Assembly: GCA_002914805.1 (NCBI GenBank)
Contig: JXTB01000100.1
Coordinates: forward strand, 172,893-236,892
DNA: 64,000 bases
Reading direction: 5' to 3'
Origin: Parasponia andersonii
Taxonomy: Eukaryota > Streptophyta > Magnoliopsida > Rosales > Cannabaceae
Part shown: positions 12,708 through 24,659 of the stretch, piece by piece
How positions within the stretch are numbered: the stretch's first letter is position 1
How the letters are laid out: each line of letters starts with the position of its first letter
Notes under the pieces: generated by a model
Database searches by the model: none
Told to the model about the DNA's origin: nothing
The model's input: only the letters and a program-made list of their open reading frames with translations
Translations under genes and position numbers: made by a program

Positions 12708-15700
12708 ATGAGATTAGGGTGGAAATGGTGGGGGCACATAGCAGTGTATTGGGTAATAATGGGGCTACACATCTTTGCCATTCTTCTATTCACGAAAGGA
12801 TTTCTTCTCACTCGTTCTGAGCTTCCCCATTACAGCCAGTGCTCAGATGTTAGTGAATCCCCTTGCTTTTACTGTTCTGATAGTAATGTAAATCTCAACC
12901 AAACTCATAAGCATCAGCATTGTTGGACCAAGCCGGCTATTGGCCGACTAGTGATTATTGTCCTCGATGCCCTCAGGTTACCACTATTCCCTCTTGTTTC
13001 TTTGACTCAGTAAGAATGAAATCCAATTTAATACTATTTTTCAATGTATTGGAAGGATCTTTCATCTTCAGTTTTCTTGTTTCAATCTCAGGTTTGATTT
13101 TGTTGCTCCTAGTACCTTCTTTCAAGGTTAGCATTTGTACTTCAAAATAAATGACTGCACTTCTTTTTACATATATACCATCTCCTTTCCTCATAAACTT
13201 AAAAAGAAGATAAAAAGAAAACTATAGTTGTATTGAAACTAAGAATGGGCGCCTTTCATTGTTGTTAGAGTCAAAACCCTGGATGGACAAATTACAGATT
13301 TTACAAGAATTGGCATCTCAATACCCATCATCGGCTAGAATCTTCAAAGCCATTGCTGATCCGCCTACAACAAGTTTGCAGCGTTTGAAGGTCAACTTCT
13401 ATGCCTATGCTTTGAATCAAAGTCCATACCCTCCTCATAAGCTTTGTGCAATGCATTACTTAACCACTTTTGAAGTTCTATGATGGTTTATTCTTGCGAA
13501 ATTGAGTTTACAATTTTTCTTATATATATTTACTTTATAATGTAAGTTTGATATGATCCTGGCTAGAATTTCTACTACTTGCAAAGCCAGATAAGTTGCA
13601 ACTTTGAGATTATTGCACCATGTTATGCATACATGCTAGCAAAAATCATTATTACTATAATAATTATTATTTTTCTAGGTCAAAATATTTGGAANCTTTT
13701 TTTTTTAATAATTTTTTCGTTTATGTGTCTGTATTATATTTTATCTATTTCCTCCAAAACTCCTACATGATGTTTCTTGTTGTACTTTTACCGAAATTTT
13801 ACCTTCTTGCAGTTAGTTCAAAATGGAAAACGAGTTACGATGATGGGGGATGATACATGGATGCAGTTGTTTCCTCATCATTTTGAAAGATCATATCCTT
13901 TCCCCTCTTTTAATGTCAAAGATCTTCACACGGTATGGCTTACTAATAATTTCACTTGTCCCTGAGTTTGAAGTTATTTTTTCTTGATAGGTAATTACTG
14001 AAAAATTACTGTGTAGAACTTAATTTACATTGCTGTTCCAGGTAGACAATGGATGCATTGACAACCTTCTTCCGTCTTTATATCAAGAAGATTGGGATGT
14101 TCTTATTGCACATTTTCTTGGTGTGGTATGGATATCTTCCCTGCTTTAAAAGTTGGAAATTAATTTTTTGATCATAAGTCAGACTCAAAAGATTGAGATG
14201 CGTACCTTTCCCTTGGAAAATCTATTGGGCGGAATCAGATATTATTTTTGTAAATTACTTTTTGCATGTGTTGCTCACCCTAATCAGAGATACTTTGCGC
14301 TGTAGTTTTCATCAGATTACTGCATTAATCCCACTCTTTTTCTTATTTATTTTTGGCCTATACGTAGGGCTGAATACTTCCAAAGTCTTCTTTATATTAT
14401 AACAAAATTTTCTTGATCTTAAGAGGCAAAAAACTGTGAATCATCAGCAACCCGCAAGTGGTCACTTGACCTCAACCTTATCTTTCCCAACCATGACGCC
14501 TTCAATTGAGAAGTGCTGTTGAGCTAAATTCATCAACATGCCTAAATTAAATTTGTTATTGATTGCTAGTTCTCTTTTTGCATTGGTGATGGGCTGGGTT
14601 TGGGGGAAGGTCTTTTTGATAAAAGTACTTGACTTATTACTTTGGATTCTTGTGGGTCCTTAGTTGTACATAATATTTTGCTTCCTTGATTAATAATCCT
14701 TCATTGTTTCTTATTCGGTTCATCTAGGAACCTCTTGCACTGTCTAAAACTAAGGCGTTTGCTTGGGTTTTGTTTCATGAGAAGATAACTCTCCATGAGT
14801 TTTTGGAAAAGAGTGAGGCTTTATCTGACAATCTTTCCATTTTTCCATTTTGTTTGTTCTTTTAATTATGTGATGTACAAGGTTGATCATGTTTTTCTTC
14901 ACTCTGACTGCATCAAAGCTGTGGAATAATTTGCTTGAGGAACTAAGAATGTTTTGGTTGAAGAATTTTTTATTTTTTTCTCACTGGATTTTGAAGTATT
15001 TTGAACACTGCTATTTGGCTTTGGTTTGGCTGTTATGTTTCTAAAGGAATAAGAGAAATTTGCTGACTTGTATAAGGAATAGAATTCCTTTGGCCAAATG
15101 CTCAAATTTTGGGTTTCTTTGTGGTTTGTATAGATAAGGAACTTGGGCATGGTCTTTCTTTCTAATATTTTGTTGGATTGAGTATCTTTATTTTGAGGTT
15201 TTTGTCTCTCTCCTCTTACTTGAAGACTCCTCATTCTTTGACTATTTTTTTTAATGTAACTTTTCGCATAATAAATTCAATTTTACGTTTCTTATTGAAA
15301 AATAAACATTTGAGTTGACATATAAACGGAACATATTTCTTGTTTCAAGTCTCAATTCACCCTCTCCCTGCCAACCAGTTTTGGTTTATTTTTTGTTGTT
15401 ATTATTTTCTTAACCATGTCCAAAATAAATGAGAGAATTTTTTGCATCACAATTTTATACTCTCTCAGTATTGAACTTGGATCAAGTTACATAGTTCTTT
15501 AGGTCAAAACAAATAATTTATAGCAATAATGCAAACTATGCTGCTATTCAACAGGACTAATTACTTTTCTATGTGCGGCTTAGGATCATGCTGGACATAT
15601 TTTTGGGGTTGACTCTATTCAAATGCTAGAAAAATTGGAGCAATACAATGTTGTTTTACAGGTAAGTTTCTTATATTTGTATGGGTGAATATTGCGTCAT

Positions 15701-16664
15701 ATTTTTTGTGTAATTTGGTTCTGCAGATTCCCATTCCTTGTCGCTTATTTATTTGGATCATTCGTTTCTTTTCTCCTGTGATACATTACTCAAATTTCCC
15801 CTCTATATTGAACTCTTTTTTCTTAGAAAGGAAAAAGGTGTTAACGGCAGACACTACACATGGGAAGTACTTTGAATTAACTCGCTGCCTAATTCTGGAT
15901 CTTTCCATGTGGATATCTTGCCTTTAAATCCTTGGCTAGTGCATGGTCCCCCCCACGTACTCCACTTTTTAGTGCTGGTCATACTTTCTCAAATGGCTTG
16001 TTGCATAAGCTTTCCTGCTAACATTTGTAAATAACCTGATATCCTATTGTGCAGTTTGTGTTCTTTTACCTCTTATCCTTTGTTTAGATGCTGACCACTT
16101 AGTTGCTCTAGAAAGTGATTGAAGTGCTGAAGAGTCGGTCTGAACCTGGTGGGTTACATGAGAATACTCTTCTACTTGTAATGGGTGATCATGGACAGAC
16201 CATAAATGGAGATCATGGAGGGGGTAGTCCTGAAGAAGTACATTTTTTCCCTTTTTAATTTCTTTCTTATGTTCTGAATCGTAATATAATACTCTAACTC
16301 AAGTTTTGTCAAGCAGGTGGAAACATCAATCTTTGCCATGAGCTTTAAGAAGCCTCCACCTTCCGTACCAACCAAATATAATATTTCTTCCTGTGAACTC
16401 AATTCGGTAATGCCTCAATATTAGTGAATACATTTGTACGGATGACATCTTGGTTTTGAATATCTTTTCTCTTGCTCATTTTGTTTTGCCTGTCTTATTT
16501 TTTCACCCTCCTCGGGTAGGGAGCACAAAAGGAGTGAGAAAATCGAATACACAGTCAAAATAGGAAAGTGAAATGGAGAAATAGTTGTAGACAATCAAAA
16601 TGTATATCAGATGCTTGAAGGTTTGAGGAGTTTGTATGTTTGACAACTAAAATAGATAGCCCAA

Positions 16665-16712
<48 letters not shown>

Positions 16713-19700
16713 CTAGTATTAGAATGCTATAGAAAGTCAGATCGCTGTATCTTTTTATTTCTTTGCAAAGAAAATTGCTTGCTCTATTATTATGTCGTGA
16801 ATAAGAGCTATTCTTGTTACTATGTTTTATGAAAAAGAAGTTATGAGACGGGAGATCCATTTGGATGACTTCTTGATCTTCGGCAGCTTTAGTCTGTATG
16901 GAATATTTTATATCTGGCAATAAGAGAAGGAAGACTTTGTGAAAGTTGGCTGTATTGGCCATTTGTTGGTCCTTATGGTTAGAAGAAATTAAAGAATTTT
17001 GATGATTTTAGGAGAGGACATAGATATTATTTGGGATTGTGTTAAGTTTTGGGTTGCTTTGTAGGAAGTTAATTCTAAAGATTTAAGGAAGTTTATGTTT
17101 TCTAATTTATTAAGGGGTTAGGACTGTCTCTTGTAATGTTTTGTTTTCTTTTGATGGCCTTCTTGCCCCTTGTAGTTTTCCAGTCATAATAAGAGTTGTC
17201 ATTTCTTATATAAAAAATAGAGAGATCATTTCTTATAATTTTGTTTTCTTTTGAATACATTGTTGATTTTCATCTTTTAACCTCAGGATAAGAAGAATTT
17301 GTGTATCAACTCCATCCAACAGGTCAGGGTATTAATTGGTTCGTGTAATGTTCTTTTCGTCTTGACTAGTGTGGTAATTATCTCTTGCGATCTGTACTCA
17401 TGTCTAGTCATGTTTGCAGCTTGACTTTGCTGTGACTATTTCTGCGCTGCTTGGTATCCCCTTTCCTTTTGGAAGGTGCAATGTAATCATCTTGTCAAAT
17501 TTACTTTTGTTGATGTGCGTTGTATATTTCAGAACTCATGTTTGGTTGATTTCACAATAAATTTATGGCTTTGAGTTCTACATCCATTTTTCTATTTTTT
17601 TTTTGCCCTAACACTTGGGTGCTTTTGTTTTTATGGTGGTTTCTTTTCAGCATTGGGCGTGTAAATCTCGATTTATATGCTTTAGGTGGGGGAACATGGA
17701 ATTTTAATGGAGATGGAGAAACCTGTGAACATCAGTCAAAATTGGGAGAATGGATGTGGCATTATGTCAGTGTGCTCTGTATCAATTCTTGGCAGGTATT
17801 TGTTTCATTATTTTAGAATATTTACTTAAAACTCATGAGTAGGAAATTATCCCATCTAGTTTGTCCCAACTTTAGGATTGGGGCTTGCTACACTACTTGG
17901 CTGTATATATCACTTTGCTTCTCACTGTTGTTTTGTTTTTGGTTTTTTGTTTTTTGTTTTTTTGTCCCTCCTGCTCTCCTGCTGTTTGTAATGAAAAGTG
18001 GCACCTGATGCACTTTTTTCTTCCAGGTGAAAAGATATATAGATGTTTATTCTACATCTTCTGTTATTGGATTTTCCAGCGAAGATCTGTTCCACATAGC
18101 AGACCTTTATGATCAAGCTGTAGAGAAATGGTCATATACTAAGAATTTCTTCATTTACAAAAATGAAAGCTGCAATACAGTATTGCCCTCTCTTAAGAGG
18201 CAGATTGATGCGTATTCTAATTTTCTATCAAGTGTTGCTGACCTAGCACGCTCCAAGTGGACTGAATTTAATCTAAAGATAATGGCTATTGGTTTTGGCA
18301 TCATGTTATTATCAATTTTCGTCCATATTCTAGCTATTTCAGAGGTGAAAATGAAAAATGGTATTTCTTTTTCTCTGTCGCAAGATTCAGGAATTTCCTT
18401 TGGGTTGTTTTTCCCTTGTTTTGTGGTGGCAATACGTGCCTTCAGCTTCTTCTCAAATAGTTACATTTGTAAGTTCTAAGCTTTATAAGTTTGCTGTATG
18501 GTCGCATTGTCTATTCGTCATATTGATGCTTGCAATAAATTTCTTTTGTTTTTGTGTTTATTTGGGCGTTGAGGGGGTGATACTGTTATTTTTGTGCTTA
18601 GTGGAAGAGGGAAAAGTAGCATGCTTTCTTTTGGTCACAACTGGAGTTGTTAAATTACGAGATTCAGTAATGAAGAAGAAGATGGTACTGGAAGTAAGTA
18701 TATATTAAGATGTTATACTTTTTAAATAATCTTGAGATTTTTAATCGTGATTTATCCTGAAATGAAAGTACTTTTTCCAGTCGAAGTTTCTAAGAAAAAT
18801 TCAAAGGTTACTGTAAATCTAATATTTGAGGTTCTTTGCAGGTGATTGTTTTCCTTCTTGTAATCACTATTTGCAGGTTTACCATTGAAGTAGGATTATC
18901 AAAGCAAACTCCGGGTTTTGATTTTTCAAACATATATCCTTCATGGATGCTCAAGAGTGCCTTCGGCCTTCTGGTTTTGTCATTTCTAAATGAAATTGTG
19001 CCTATCCTTTCGTTGATATTATTGGCAACCTTGCTGTATAAAGCTGTAAGTAGTAGCACGTTTGGGGGAATATGGAATTATATTATCATGGGAACTATTT
19101 TAAGTTATATGCTCATAGCGGTTCATTGGACCTCTGAAAGTAAATTATGGAGTCTAGCTTGGGTATTTAAAGGCTTTGGACGAAATGCCATTCCTCAAAT
19201 TGTTTATGCTATTGGATTGGCACAATTAGTGGTATTGATGTTTCATCAGCTCTTCGTGAAAGAGGATTTTTTTGATTTCAAGAAAAGCTTAGTTACAAAA
19301 ATAGTGGCCATGTTATCTACGTGGAGTTCGTCGATCATCATTCTGTTGGGAAAACAAGGGCCCTTGGTTTCTTTAGCTGCCATAATTGGAGGTGACCTTT
19401 CCTGTACTTATGCTTTGTTATTTTAATAGAAATCTTCTGTTACTAGATGGTGTGTAATTATCCCATCTCATGTAAATTTTTCAAGTAAAGTGGTTTTTGA
19501 AGGAGTATTTTCACAGGTTATTGCATAATGAGGATGGGCAGTAGTAATCATGATGCCAGGAATGCTGACAATGAAGGCACTGGAGATCTGACTATCGACC
19601 CTCTCAGTGCAACGCAATGGAGCCTTTTAGCCGTTTGCCTGTTTTTCTGCTCTGGACACTGGTTTGTCGTTTATTTATTTTTTTCGGTGGTTACTGTCCT

Positions 19701-20775
19701 GTTCAATGGTTTGTGTTGGGCCATACATTGGTTGGTTTCCCACCAATAATGTTTTCTTTTTTTCGTATTATATTTTTTCTTTCTTTGGTTCAGTATCTTT
19801 GTTTTTAGATCTTAATGCTCATGTTATTTCTTGCCACTTTTGTGTTTCAGGTGTGCTTTTGATGGCCTCCGATATGGCGCTGCCTTTATTGGGTGAGTCT
19901 ATGTCTCTACATGCATAGTTGTGAACTTTAGATCCATGGTCATGCTGGTTAACCAAGCATGTGGCAACAAATAGAATTACAGTGTATTATTATTCTAAAT
20001 TTTGTTTATCATAGTTTTTGACTACTGACAGACTCTCCTCGTTGCATTTATCAAGCCCTTGTTATCTCCCTTCTCATGCTAGAGTTACTTTTGTTGACAA
20101 GATGGATTTTTTATAACCACCTGAATCCATTTTCCAGGTTTGACGAGTTCATCCTAATTCGACAAGCAATTCTCCTGACAATTGATACATTTGGCCTTTC
20201 TCTAATCGTTCCGGTACTTGGACTTCCGTTTCTTGTTGCATGTCATTGTTCCATACGTCAAACTGACAAAAGGAGACATGCCATATTCACGTCGTTAACC
20301 CTTGTAAGTTTATCGACTAATTTACTCTACGTTACATGTTTGTCTTACTAGTTTTAGTATGTTTTTCTTTGCAAAGAAATCTTATTAAGGATCTCTTATC
20401 ATTCACTAATCATTTTGGAGGTTAAATATGTATGCTTCGTTGTTTTAGGTGTATTTGTTGTACGGGCTCATCATGGCTACTACTGTAACAGCCACTATGA
20501 TATGTGTCACAATTCATAGGCGACATTTGATGGTAAAGGGGTGTCTTTAGCATGATAATGTTCCAAATTTTTTACTTTAATTTGTTTTGTAATCTTTGCT
20601 AGTTGGATTCATTTATACCAATTATCTATAAGTGCACTCCCATGACAAGTTTCTCTGCACACAAACTACCTTGCAGGTATGGGGATTATTTGCTCCCAAG
20701 TTTGTTTTTGATGTTGTGGGTCTTCTTCTTACCGATTTCTTAATCTGCTTGGCATCACTCTACTATTTAGGTTAG
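12708..20775 (+). CDS. PIGO: GPI ethanolamine phosphate transferase 3 (PIG-O), 19 exons
   Basis: It adds ethanolamine phosphate to the third mannose of the GPI anchor precursor in the ER membrane, acting with PIG-F; this is the group later joined to proteins. Exons: 12708-12976, 13092-13126, 13269-13390, 13813-13932, 14042-14125, 15584-15661, 16112-16237, 16317-16406, 17287-17322, 17420-17475, 17651-17795, 18027-18468, 18602-18693, 18842-19391, 19517-19661, 19851-19892, 20138-20303, 20449-20532, 20677-20775. All junctions are GT-AG and keep frame, giving about 926 residues. An N-terminal membrane segment (about 10-31) is followed by a lumenal alkaline-phosphatase-type domain with [31 protein letters not shown] and GDHGQT..NGDHGGG, then a C-terminal half rich in membrane helices. 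Odd: the exon with the conserved TTGxLPTF motif, expected between 13390 and 13813, is not present. The ATG at 12708 was chosen because the open frame upstream to 12687 has only a GTG. Confidence 0.9.
16669..16712. repeat. (TA)n microsatellite in a PIG-O intron
   Basis: About 44 bases of near-perfect TA repeat with one interruption (TGTATA). It lies in the intron between coding exons ending at 16406 and starting at 17287, and is likely length-variable. Confidence 0.9.
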
Positions 20776-21066
20776 AACTGTACACAGCAGGATCAAATTT
20801 CAGAAAAAATGAGTGGATCATAATGGGAATGATTGGAAAAGCTTTCGAGCGATCAATGAGTAGGAAAGAATTGTTGACTTTCATTTTAAAAGCATGAAAT
20901 GTAACCAAATATTCGATTCAAATTTTGGGTCTAATTTGAGAAAATTACCATTTTTGTAATTATTGCATTGTTAGTTTAATTAGTTTGTCCCCATTAAAAC
21001 AGAATCTTATGGCTTTGGAACTGGCTGGACCAGGATGCAACGTACAGAAACATTGAGACTCCTTTG

Positions 21067-21072
21067 AATAAA
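21067..21072 (+). terminator. Candidate poly(A) signal of PIG-O
   Basis: AATAAA lies about 290 bases after the PIG-O stop codon at 20773-20775. It is the first canonical hexamer downstream and in a plausible position, but plant poly(A) signals are loose. Confidence 0.4.
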
Positions 21073-21099
21073 CATCTTGTATGCACACACAGGTCCGGA

Positions 21100-22390
21100 A
21101 TTAGTTGACTTGGGAAACCTTTCTCTGAATCTCAGACTACAAGTCTCGTGATTTTAACATGGTTTCCGATCGTTTAGAGCATAAAATCCATGGGACTAAT
21201 CGAAGGAACATAAAATGAAAAGTTGAAAGATATGATGCATACAATACAATAAACTAATGAATAACGTATATTGAATGGTTTTTCAAACTAGAGAAATTGA
21301 ATGTATTGACGGTTCCTTTGAATCAGAATTGTTTGTCTTGACGTTATAGTACAATCAACGCAGTTAAGTATCTGAATATCATCCTTGTTTAAAAACAGGA
21401 ATTGGTTTATGGAACTCCAAGTTTACATTCGATCAGCTGTTAAGTTCTCTTTTTTATTCCTCTTTTTGATAATAATTATATTGGAAATGCTACATTGGAT
21501 ATTTGGTTGGGGGTTGTATGAAAACCCCATTTTTGAGCTAGGTTACTTTTTGATTTTTTTTTTTTCCAAATTGTAATTATTAAAATTTATTATTATGCCC
21601 TTAATAAATTATTTATTTATCGTTATCATAAATTATAGGGGTAGGATGGTTCTTCATGAATCATCCTTTTTATGATTTAGTAACATAGAATACGTTTATC
21701 CATATAGTCTTATCCGCAGACCAGTTTTATTAAACGATTTAGTTAAATGATATTGGAAGGGGATTTTATCTAAAACCTAAATTTTATATTTATTGTGACC
21801 TCAAAAAATTTACCACTTACTACCAGTATAAAGTGGAATATCATTTATTTATCACGACTTAAAAATTATATTAATAATATTTTTATTATTATACTCATGA
21901 TAAATTATTTATTTATTATTATTATAAAATTATATATTACTTATTTACTACGATTTTTAAAAAATTATTACTAATTTACACGATATATAGTGTAAATCAT
22001 TACCACCTATTTACCAAGAACTTAAAAAAAAAATCACTTATTTAATAATTTATTTACGACCAACATACAACGTATATCATTTATGGAGAATCAGCCCTCT
22101 ATTCTCCCAACCCCCCCTAGCACATATTATTGTCCAAAACCATTAAATGTACTTAAAGCTGCTTCTGCAGAATGTAAATTTCACTGTCAATAACGAAACT
22201 CGCTAAGTTTGTATCATTTGAATGTAAGCATGACTCATTCTGTCTCTTTGCCTCAATCTCTGCCAACCATGTTGGACTTTATTGAAATAGAAGTATGAAT
22301 AATTTATATATCTATGTTTGCTGGACTTTAATGAAATAGAAATATGAATAATGTATATATACGTACGTTTCCTGGCCAGGTTAGTGGAGC
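21100..22390. other. AT-rich intergenic DNA with a short tandem duplication
   Basis: No gene is seen. At 22274-22360 a roughly 50-bp unit beginning GGACTTTATTGAAATAGAAG is repeated once with a few changes. The ends of a possible 600-bp MITE (GGAAATGCTA near 21483 and AGCACATATT near 22119) are too weak to call. Confidence 0.4.
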
Positions 22391-22394
22391 TTAA

Positions 22395-22598
22395 GGTCCA
22401 CTTTTTGAAGATAGTCCCAATTTTGATGCGACATTTGATGGAGTAGTTTCTCTTTCTAGGGCATCTTATATGCCTGCCAAGAAAGATAAACCTCGATCAG
22501 CCCCCGTCAGTTTAATCCTTTGGCTGCAACAATTGGAGCTGGATGCCCATTTGGCTTCTTTGATTCAGAAGAAATCGTCCAAGAAAGAATCTTCACAG
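22395..22598 (+). other. Unidentified exon-like open stretch
   Basis: Following a TAA at 22392-22394, 68 codons stay open to a donor-like CAG/GTATAT at 22598. The translation (GPLFEDSPNFDATFDG, SRASYMPAKKDKPRSAP, then a Leu-rich stretch ending in QKKSSKKESSQ) has normal protein composition and is much less AT-rich than the surroundings. There is no upstream ATG and no continuing exon that I can find. It may be one exon of an unplaced gene, a captured gene fragment, or chance. I do not recognise the family. Confidence 0.25.
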
Positions 22599-22609
22599 GT
22601 ATATTGATT

Positions 22610-23590
22610 GAAAATTCATTGAAAGTCTAAACTACGGTCACTAGTGGTTGAATTTTATCTCTGTTAAGGGTAAAATTGGCAGGGCTCATTTTATGATCTA
22701 CGTAGGATTTACAAAAAGTATTTGTGCTTTCATGAGTCCCATATTTAAAAAAGAATAATTATTATTTATGAATATTACCTTAATTATGTTTCAAAACAGG
22801 TATTATTTAGTAAGTATATTATTTTAACTAGCTTATTTAAAAAATAATTATTAATTATTTAATTAATAGAGTTTTTTATTTATTAAATATTTTTATTTTC
22901 TTATAAATACGTAGTCTTCTTTTTTATTCTTTTTTATTCTACGTCTCTTTTTTTCATTCTATTTTCTCTACTGATTTTGATGTAGTGTTTGATCCCTGCA
23001 AAAAGTATGTGTATGTAAGTGAGCAGGAGTATAACCCAAAAAACTAACCTATTTTTCTTTTACGTAGAATTATAAATGGTCTAAGAACCATCTCTAAATT
23101 TAATTGTAAATCTTAGCGCTTAAAATTTGACGCCCACCGTTGGGCCTTGATCGCTTAATTATATCAATTTTTTGGTGAGTCATCGTCCTTATATCTCTTG
23201 TGCCAAGGCTTGGTTTGTTTCATATATTTTTTATTTTTCTATTTGATTTGTAGTTTTGATTTTACTCATATTTTACACTTAAAGTTTATATAAATTTTCT
23301 ATTAATCACGATCATAGATTAGACTTAATTAATATGTATATATTATATAGCTCTATGTTCTTAGCGCAATATTATTAACACTTTAAAATAATTTTACTAA
23401 CCAAAAATATCAATTCTATAAATATTTATTTACAAAATTAAATTAACATATTTAGATTTGGATTCATATTTACTTGGGTTTTGAGTGACAAGATTCTTAT
23501 GACTATATATTTTTATTTCTGTATTTTCTTCGTTTAGTATATTATGGAATTTATACTAGATATATATATATATATATGTATATATATTAT
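22610..23590. other. AT-rich intergenic DNA
   Basis: There is no coding or element signal. A (TA)n run lies at about 23562-23588, just before the hAT remnant. Confidence 0.45.
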
Positions 23591-23599
23591 GGTCAGGGA

Positions 23600-24652
23600 A
23601 CAGGGAACAGAGCCAGTATTGAAAACTAGTGGGGGCATGACTTAATTAAGAACAAAAATTTAATACAAGATAATAATATTGAAATATATAAAATATTATA
23701 ATTATACTAATACATTACATTTTTTCCTTACGAGTTTTCATATTTTGAAATAATGACTTAAATATTAATGCTATCAAATGCATCTTTTTTAATATACATG
23801 GTCAAACTATCATTTATCCATTGACCTCCGATTCGGTTGTGCAATCAATTCTTGACAATATTCATAGCATAAAATACTTTTTCAACAGTGATAGCAGCAA
23901 CTGAAAAAAATAATGCCAAAGTCATTATATACTTAGCTATCATTTACAACTAATAGAAAGTTAAAAAATAAAACTAATAAATATACAAATGATATAATCT
24001 ATCTACTAACAACAACAATAATTAATTTTTGAAACTTTACATACCCAATAAGTAACAAATAACAAGTTACAAATAGGATAATTTTATTGTTCAATTTTCA
24101 AATTGAGTGATTTGAAAACCCTCATTTTTTATAATCATATTTTTGAATTTAACCTAATAAAATAAATTACAATTGTATTTAATAAGGAAAGAAGGAAGAA
24201 AAAATTTGCATTATATAAATGTAATAGTTTATGGTCCCTTCCTCCCTCATGTGTTTCTTTCTTTTCTTCTCTGGCCTTTCCTCGCTTATTCTTTACAACT
24301 TTTTTTTTTTTGGTTTTTGGCTCTATTCTTTGTTTTTATCATTTTGTTTTATTTTTGTTCTTCTTTATTTTCTAGTCACGCTCGTGTGTTATATTGTCTT
24401 GAAAATTGAAAAGAAAGTTTGAAAAGAAATAAGTTGATTTGGACTAAAAGAAATAAGTTTAAATAATGAACTTTGGAGAGCTCAGAATTAGAATTAATCT
24501 AAACTTAATGCGGTTTTCATTACATAACAAGTTTTATCTAGATAATATTAACTTATATAATATAATTAATATATATGTATAATTATTATTTATTTTGCAA
24601 AATTTTAGTGGAGGCAATTGTCCCCACTCGCCCCTTAAGGGCTTCGTCACTG
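23600..24652 (-). mobile_element. hAT transposon remnant (TTF/DUF4371-type transposase)
   Basis: The ends resemble the common plant hAT terminus CAGTGGCGGAGCC: left CAGGGAACAGAGCCAG at 23601-23616, right CAGTGACGAAGCC on the minus strand at 24640-24652. The flanks GTCAGGGA (23592-23599) and GTTAGGGC (24653-24660) match at six of eight positions, as for an old hAT target duplication. On the minus strand, about 23720-23915 encodes a C-terminal transposase remnant, with SVAAITVEKVFYAMNIVKN, then NRIGGQWINDSLTMYIKKD and DAFDSIN, containing in-frame stops. The rest is internally deleted, leaving about 1.05 kb. Confidence 0.75.
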
Positions 24653-24659
24653 GTTAGGG

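Noticed and set aside
13446-13483. The residues LTTFEV in an open frame look a little like the missing PIG-O motif LTTGxLPTF
   Set aside because: There is no GG, LPTF or following VEDN-like sequence, the frame continues to a stop, and no splice sites bracket it. Chance match.
16555-16962. 135-residue ORF on minus inside a PIG-O intron
   Set aside because: It includes the (TA)n microsatellite as an Ile-Tyr run, has no family character and lies in intron sequence.
21483-22130. Possible 600-bp MITE with GGAAATGCTA-like ends
   Set aside because: Similarity of the ends is short, and no target duplication is evident.
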